From the IMG/VR virus record IMGVR_UViG_3300024273_000181, positions 1 through 25,894 of that record: a DNA stretch of 25,894 bases, one strand, 5' to 3'. Shown one piece after another: positions 22,943 to 25,894 of this stretch. The notes beneath the pieces were generated by a model. That model saw nothing but the letters and a program-made list of their open reading frames with translations. It made no database searches and was not told the origin of the DNA. A program made the translations under genes and the position numbers. Source of the stretch: a virus. Within the stretch, counting starts at the first letter, position 1. Each line of letters opens with the position of its first letter.

Positions 22943-23407
22943 TTAATTCCTTTTTGCTTCTGGATGATATATTTTCTTTGCAGCTAAGTAGGCTGCGTGG
23001 GCTTCTGCTTCGGTGTCAAAGCAACCCAGATGTTTTTGTTTATAGTTTGTTTCTATCTTCGCCCGCCAACGTACCCCTCTTGCATACGTCCCTCGTACTT
23101 TGTTGTTTTGCAAATTAACACCTTGCGACACTTCCCGTAAATTTAACAATCTATTATTTCTTGGATTCCCATCAATGTGATCTATGACCGTAAGAGAGCT
23201 TTGTGAATGAGCTAAGGCGTAAATTATGCGGTGCGCGTAGTAGAGAGTATAGTCTATGCGAACTTGAATGTAGCCGCCTCGGCTTAAGAAGCCCGCCACC
23301 GTGCCCATTTTTGCAGCGCCTCTGCTTATTTTCCAAAGTAGGTTTCCCGTCTCTTCTTCGTACCGGAGCAACTCAGAGATTCGCTGTAGGGGTAAGTCGT
23401 TGGCCAT
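22943..23407 (-). CDS. HNH endonuclease with AP2-like DNA-binding domain
   Basis: A 154-residue homing-type nuclease. The HNH_3 motif is visible as IDHIDGNPRNNRLLNLR (His77, Asn81, Asn85, Asn89), preceded by a tyrosine-rich AHRIIYAL helix. Residues ~107-150 (YARGVRWRAKI, then HLGCFDTEAEAHAAY) are the AP2-type DNA-binding domain common in phage homing nucleases. AAAGGAAAAT precedes the ATG at 23407. Its first 35 nt overlap the 3' end of the phosphoesterase gene in another frame. It is compositionally AT-richer than its neighbours, suggesting recent arrival. Confidence 0.92.
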   Translation of the reverse strand: MANDLPLQRISELLRYEEETGNLLWKISRGAAKMGTVAGFLSRGGYIQVRIDYTLYYAHRIIYALAHSQSSLTVIDHIDGNPRNNRLLNLREVSQGVNLQNNKVRGTYARGVRWRAKIETNYKQKHLGCFDTEAEAHAAYLAAKKIYHPEAKRN

Positions 23408-24158
23408 ATTTTCCTTTCAGGTATTCAAGACTAAGAAACATTTCATCCGAAGTGCCGTCTTTAACTTCATTTAAAACCACCAAGCCTCTCCAGTGTTTGT
23501 TACTGAGCTGGTCTAAATAGTCCTCATCGTGTTGGTAGTAACTACCGGCGATAATAGCCGTAATCGATTTGCCATCAGCCCTTTTCCCATAAGCTACCTG
23601 CCGACCTTGCTGATGCCCACAAACAACAGATTGGTGTAACTTGGTGATTAACTGCTGGGCTGAACCTGTGGGTCGCCCCATAGCGCCGCTCGGGAAATAA
23701 TGACTAAAACCAATACCACTAATAAAAACAGGCTTTAAGAATCCATGCACTTCCCAGTCTTTTAAATCCAAATGATCAAAGGTCATAAGCCCCTCCAGCA
23801 TAGGGTTGCCTTGGACAGCCCGCGTAAGTCTGCTTTCATGATTACCGAATAAGAAAACTAAACGAGGCTTGAAAACCTTATGTTTGTTTTCCTTCTGTAT
23901 TTTCTGGGCAGCTTTCAACGGTGCTAGAAGAAGTTCCATGCCTTTGTTGCCTGCCTCCACATCTGCCAAATATCGCTTACCTTCAAAGTATTTACTTCCA
24001 GCTTTATCGTGGCTGCTAAGGCTCGGGAAATCCCAATGATCTCCAATATGGACTACAACATCCGGCCTGTAATCAACAATTGCTTGTCCAGCCCACGTAA
24101 GGTGCTCCATTGGAATATTTGGTTTGCACTGTGTGTCAGGAATAACTAATATCTTCAT
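23373..24158 (-). CDS. Calcineurin-like metallophosphoesterase
   Basis: A 261-residue phosphoesterase with all family metal-site motifs in order: Asp8-x-Gln10 near the N-terminus (replacing the usual Asp-x-His), GDHWD (39-43), GNHE (105-108), His153 and GHQQG (181-185, replacing the usual GHTH). Substitution of the canonical His residues is a known variant in phage enzymes. Such proteins hydrolyse phosphodiesters or phosphomonoesters; the substrate here is unknown. It starts in the stop of the upstream gene (ATGA). The last 35 nt are shared with the HNH gene. Confidence 0.88.
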   Translation of the reverse strand: MKILVIPDTQCKPNIPMEHLTWAGQAIVDYRPDVVVHIGDHWDFPSLSSHDKAGSKYFEGKRYLADVEAGNKGMELLLAPLKAAQKIQKENKHKVFKPRLVFLFGNHESRLTRAVQGNPMLEGLMTFDHLDLKDWEVHGFLKPVFISGIGFSHYFPSGAMGRPTGSAQQLITKLHQSVVCGHQQGRQVAYGKRADGKSITAIIAGSYYQHDEDYLDQLSNKHWRGLVVLNEVKDGTSDEMFLSLEYLKGKYGQRLTPTANL

Positions 24159-24424
24159 TTAAAAGCTTTCTTAAATTCACCAGATGCTCGATACTCAGAC
24201 ATCTGATCCTCTAACTTAGTCAGCTCATGGATAATACCACGGAGCTTGACCTGTCGTTCAGTGTAACCCTTAATAGAATGGCTACTCAGATCAATAGTCA
24301 CCTGCTTACCACAGTCGCTAAGAACAAAAGAACTGTCAACATAGGTTACAGAAGGGCTGAACTCTGCCTGCAAAGCAGCCATCCCAACCTTCTTGTTTAG
24401 AAAGACACGTGATAAATAACTCAT
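24155..24424 (-). CDS. Hypothetical protein in the metabolic operon
   Basis: An 89-residue protein starting MSYLSRVFLNKKVGMAAL. The first half has beta-like alternation, and the second half is a Lys/Glu-rich helix (ELTKLEDQMSEYR). ATGA overlaps on both sides show it is translated with its neighbours. No domain recognised. Confidence 0.75.
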   Translation of the reverse strand: MSYLSRVFLNKKVGMAALQAEFSPSVTYVDSSFVLSDCGKQVTIDLSSHSIKGYTERQVKLRGIIHELTKLEDQMSEYRASGEFKKAFK

Positions 24425-24657
24425 AGGTAGTCCTCAGGGTTAAACACAGGACCTGTCCACTTCTCTCGGTCAACACCAAAGCGGCTCTCAGCAACAGCAA
24501 CCCGCTCACGAATATCATACCCATACACATTGCTCATAAAAGAGACAAACTGCTCAAGCACCTCCGGCCACGTATCTCCGGGAGAGAAGCCCACAGAGAT
24601 GTGTCGATCTTCACCGTCAGAGTATTGAAATCCGTAGGTTTCTTTGAATTCATTCAT
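24421..24657 (-). CDS. Hypothetical acidic protein
   Basis: A 78-residue acidic protein starting MNEFKETYGFQYSDGEDR, with helical DTWPEVLEQFVSFMSNVYGYD in the middle. It overlaps the upstream gene by 8 nt and the downstream one by ATGA. No known motif; the overlap and conserved-looking aromatic pattern support a real gene. Confidence 0.75.
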   Translation of the reverse strand: MNEFKETYGFQYSDGEDRHISVGFSPGDTWPEVLEQFVSFMSNVYGYDIRERVAVAESRFGVDREKWTGPVFNPEDYL

Positions 24658-24943
24658 GGTTATTTCCTTCTTCTACAACAAATTTAAGAGAGAGATATTT
24701 ATTCAAGTCGCCGGTTTCCATTGTGCGGGTTGCTTCAAAACCTCCTGTGCCCATCATGAAGAAAGGAGACGCTGGTTTATTATACACTTCTTCAAGCAGC
24801 CCACGAGCCTGCCTGCGCAGCTCTCCGACATAAGGAACGCCATCCACAGCAGTGACCCACTGCCAGTTCAAAGCAATCATTACTTGCTGCACTCGATGGA
24901 AGTCGAACTCGTCTAGGATGTTTTCAATTGTTTCAATTCGCAT
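24650..24943 (-). CDS. Conserved phage protein of unknown function
   Basis: A 97-residue protein with the pattern FDFHRVQQVMIALNWQW, VPYVGELRRQARGLLEEVYN and FMMGTGGFEAT. This layout (a helix with V-x-x-V-M-x-x-L-x-W, then EL-R-x-A-x-x-LL, then a TGGF strand) is familiar from a widely distributed phage protein group without assigned function. A strong AAGGAAGGAAA lies before the ATG. A hairpin separates it from thyX upstream. Confidence 0.8.
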   Translation of the reverse strand: MRIETIENILDEFDFHRVQQVMIALNWQWVTAVDGVPYVGELRRQARGLLEEVYNKPASPFFMMGTGGFEATRTMETGDLNKYLSLKFVVEEGNNHE

Positions 24944-24960
24944 AATTTCCTTCCTTAGAC

Positions 24961-24992
24961 AAAACGAACTAACGAGGAATCCTTGTTAGTTC
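24961..24992 (-). terminator. Hairpin, possible terminator after thyX
   Basis: GAACTAACGAGG and CCTTGTTAGTTC (24966-24977 with 24981-24992 on the plus strand, one G-T or A-C mismatch) form a 12-bp stem with a 3-nt loop. On the minus strand it is followed by GTTTTGTC, a short T-rich stretch, 13 bp after the thyX stop. It could be an attenuating or weak terminator, or an mRNA-protecting structure, between thyX and the downstream genes. Confidence 0.6.
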
Positions 24993-25005
24993 ACCTTGTC
25001 AGTTA

Positions 25006-25632
25006 TTAAAAGCTTCCAACAATACTAGGGAATGCCTTAGCAATTTCTGCCTTACACAACAAAGCAACCTCTCGGTGCTCCTTCTGAGTTGCTGGTTCGT
25101 AGCGGATGGCTACATAGTGAAGCCAGCTCCGAAGTGTTCCATTCATAAACATTCGGCTCTTCGTAAGCCCTTCTGGCAGCACCTTACGAGCAACCTCTTT
25201 AGCAATCCCCTTCTTCAAAGCTTCTTGGTAGATGTATTCAGCATCTGCCGCAGCACGATGTTGCATACCAACCCACCAGTTCTTCAAATACTCGTCGTCG
25301 CTTTCAAGGCTGTTCTGCCGGTTCTTACTGTCTTGTAGCCGAGCCTCCCCATATTCAAAGCCGTCAGAAGGAACTTCCGCATAACGCTGCGAAAACTCTT
25401 GAAAGCTAAAGCTTCGATGGCGGAGAATCTGACGGGCAATGTCTCGGGTTGTCTCAATCTCCATGCAGATGTTAACACACTCAAAAGGGCTCCAATGGTT
25501 ATTCTTAATCAAGTATTGAATAAGCTTTGGAGCTGTTGCTTCATTATTTTGATTAGCTGGGTTAGAAACACGGGCCATATAAGCTACTAGCTTCTCTCCC
25601 TCTGGTGTTGCCCACACTGTTGATACCTTCAT
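25006..25632 (-). CDS. thyX: Flavin-dependent thymidylate synthase
   Basis: A 208-residue ThyX, which methylates dUMP to dTMP using methylenetetrahydrofolate, NADPH and FAD. The signature RHRxxSxxxxSxR is present as Arg71-His72-Arg73, Ser76, Ser81 and Arg83. Upstream lies HWSPFECVNICMEIE, typical of the family, and downstream LPEGLTKSRMFMNGTLRSW carries the substrate-binding Arg. The length is normal. It starts immediately after the small membrane gene and heads the nucleotide genes of the leftward operon. Confidence 0.97.
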   Translation of the reverse strand: MKVSTVWATPEGEKLVAYMARVSNPANQNNEATAPKLIQYLIKNNHWSPFECVNICMEIETTRDIARQILRHRSFSFQEFSQRYAEVPSDGFEYGEARLQDSKNRQNSLESDDEYLKNWWVGMQHRAAADAEYIYQEALKKGIAKEVARKVLPEGLTKSRMFMNGTLRSWLHYVAIRYEPATQKEHREVALLCKAEIAKAFPSIVGSF

Positions 25633-25770
25633 TTAAAACCCCGCAATGACAAGAACACAAAATAGCAATAAGAAAGCTATTGATGGAAGAAACACTATAA
25701 ACCAGCCAATTGTAATTAGTCCCAGTAGTTTCAATACAATCAGAACTGCTGTCAATAGGTTAAATATCAT
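25633..25770 (-). CDS. 45-residue membrane protein
   Basis: The protein starts MIFNLLTAVLIVLKLLGLIT and is almost entirely hydrophobic, with two possible membrane helices (about residues 4-24 and 25-43) split by a Pro. AAGAAG lies before the ATG, which overlaps the preceding HNH stop (ATGA); its own TAA ends one base short of the thyX ATG (TAAATG). Very similar small membrane proteins are frequent in phage early regions. Function unknown. Confidence 0.75.
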   Translation of the reverse strand: MIFNLLTAVLIVLKLLGLITIGWFIVFLPSIAFLLLFCVLVIAGF

Positions 25771-25894
25771 TTCTTCTTCCTTAGTTTCTTCTCTGCTGCG
25801 GTCTTCTCAGCATGGCAGGGCTTACAAAGCACACTTAAGTTGTCCTTCTCACAGAACAGCCTATCGACATAAACATCCCAGCTTACAAACCCCT
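25767..25894 (-). CDS. HNH endonuclease, C-terminal part (cut by window edge)
   Basis: The last 41 residues of an HNH protein are visible: FVSWDVYVDRLFCEKDNL, then SVLCKPCHAEKT and a Lys-rich end. The L-x-x-LC-x-x-CH pattern is the second zinc knuckle and the terminal His of the HNH motif. The start and the first half of the gene lie outside the window. The stop overlaps the next gene (ATGA). Confidence 0.85.
   Translation of the reverse strand, partial: GFVSWDVYVDRLFCEKDNLSVLCKPCHAEKTAAEKKLRKKK

Noticed and set aside
1-25894. tRNA genes, CRISPR arrays and insertion sequences
   Set aside because: I found no cloverleaf-like sequence, no regularly spaced repeats and no transposase or terminal inverted repeats. 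A covariance-model scan was not possible.

Overview
The window is part of a tailed double-stranded DNA phage genome (Caudoviricetes). Plus-strand genes read terminase small and large subunit, portal, scaffold, major capsid, fibers, adaptor, tail hub, three putative internal virion proteins, lysozyme and holin. I see no tape-measure, sheath or tail-tube genes. The P22/T7-like order of short-tail parts therefore points to a podovirus-type virion, which is an inference. Host-type sigma-70 promoters, a GH24 lysozyme with a holin, and an AdoCbl-dependent ribonucleotide reductase suggest a Gram-negative host with access to vitamin B12. No host can be named from sequence alone.

Layout. Positions 1-452 carry no credible gene but hold a near-consensus promoter and a hairpin-rich leader. 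Positions 453-19474 are the late, plus-strand virion and lysis genes, nearly all abutting or overlapping as ATGA or TAATG junctions. Inside them a second near-consensus promoter (5729-5757) and a C(UUCG)G terminator (8037-8061) bracket two small genes, the scaffold and the major capsid gene, which looks like a separate high-output capsid unit. An HNH endonuclease gene sits among the tail genes at 10097-10735. A strong, probably bidirectional terminator at 19476-19513 separates the late genes from a convergent minus-strand block (19517-25894). That block holds nucleotide metabolism (ThyX, a dATP/dGTP diphosphohydrolase-like protein, class II ribonucleotide reductase), a metallophosphoesterase, small conserved phage proteins and three more HNH genes.

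The most striking locus is 19845-22250. A monomeric, B12-dependent ribonucleotide reductase gene (nrdJ) is broken in two by an HNH endonuclease gene. The break lies just before the catalytic NPCSE loop, so the active-site cysteine pair is divided between two polypeptides. Each half has a short extra tail at the break. Read end to end, the tails form one continuous Hint-like beta segment, but the catalytic residues for protein splicing are missing. This resembles the genes-in-pieces class I NrdA of phage Aeh1, but in a class II enzyme. A second sign of endonuclease invasion is the HNH gene at 10097, whose product ends in what looks like the captured C-terminus of the neighbouring tail gene.

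Several genes too short for routine calling are added here: 8108-8269, 19391-19474, 19517-19675, 19665-19835, 22237-22398, 25633-25770 and the 5'-truncated 25767-25894. Starts were revised for the portal, the 5789 TTG gene, 11079, 11971, 14570, the holin and both nrdJ halves.
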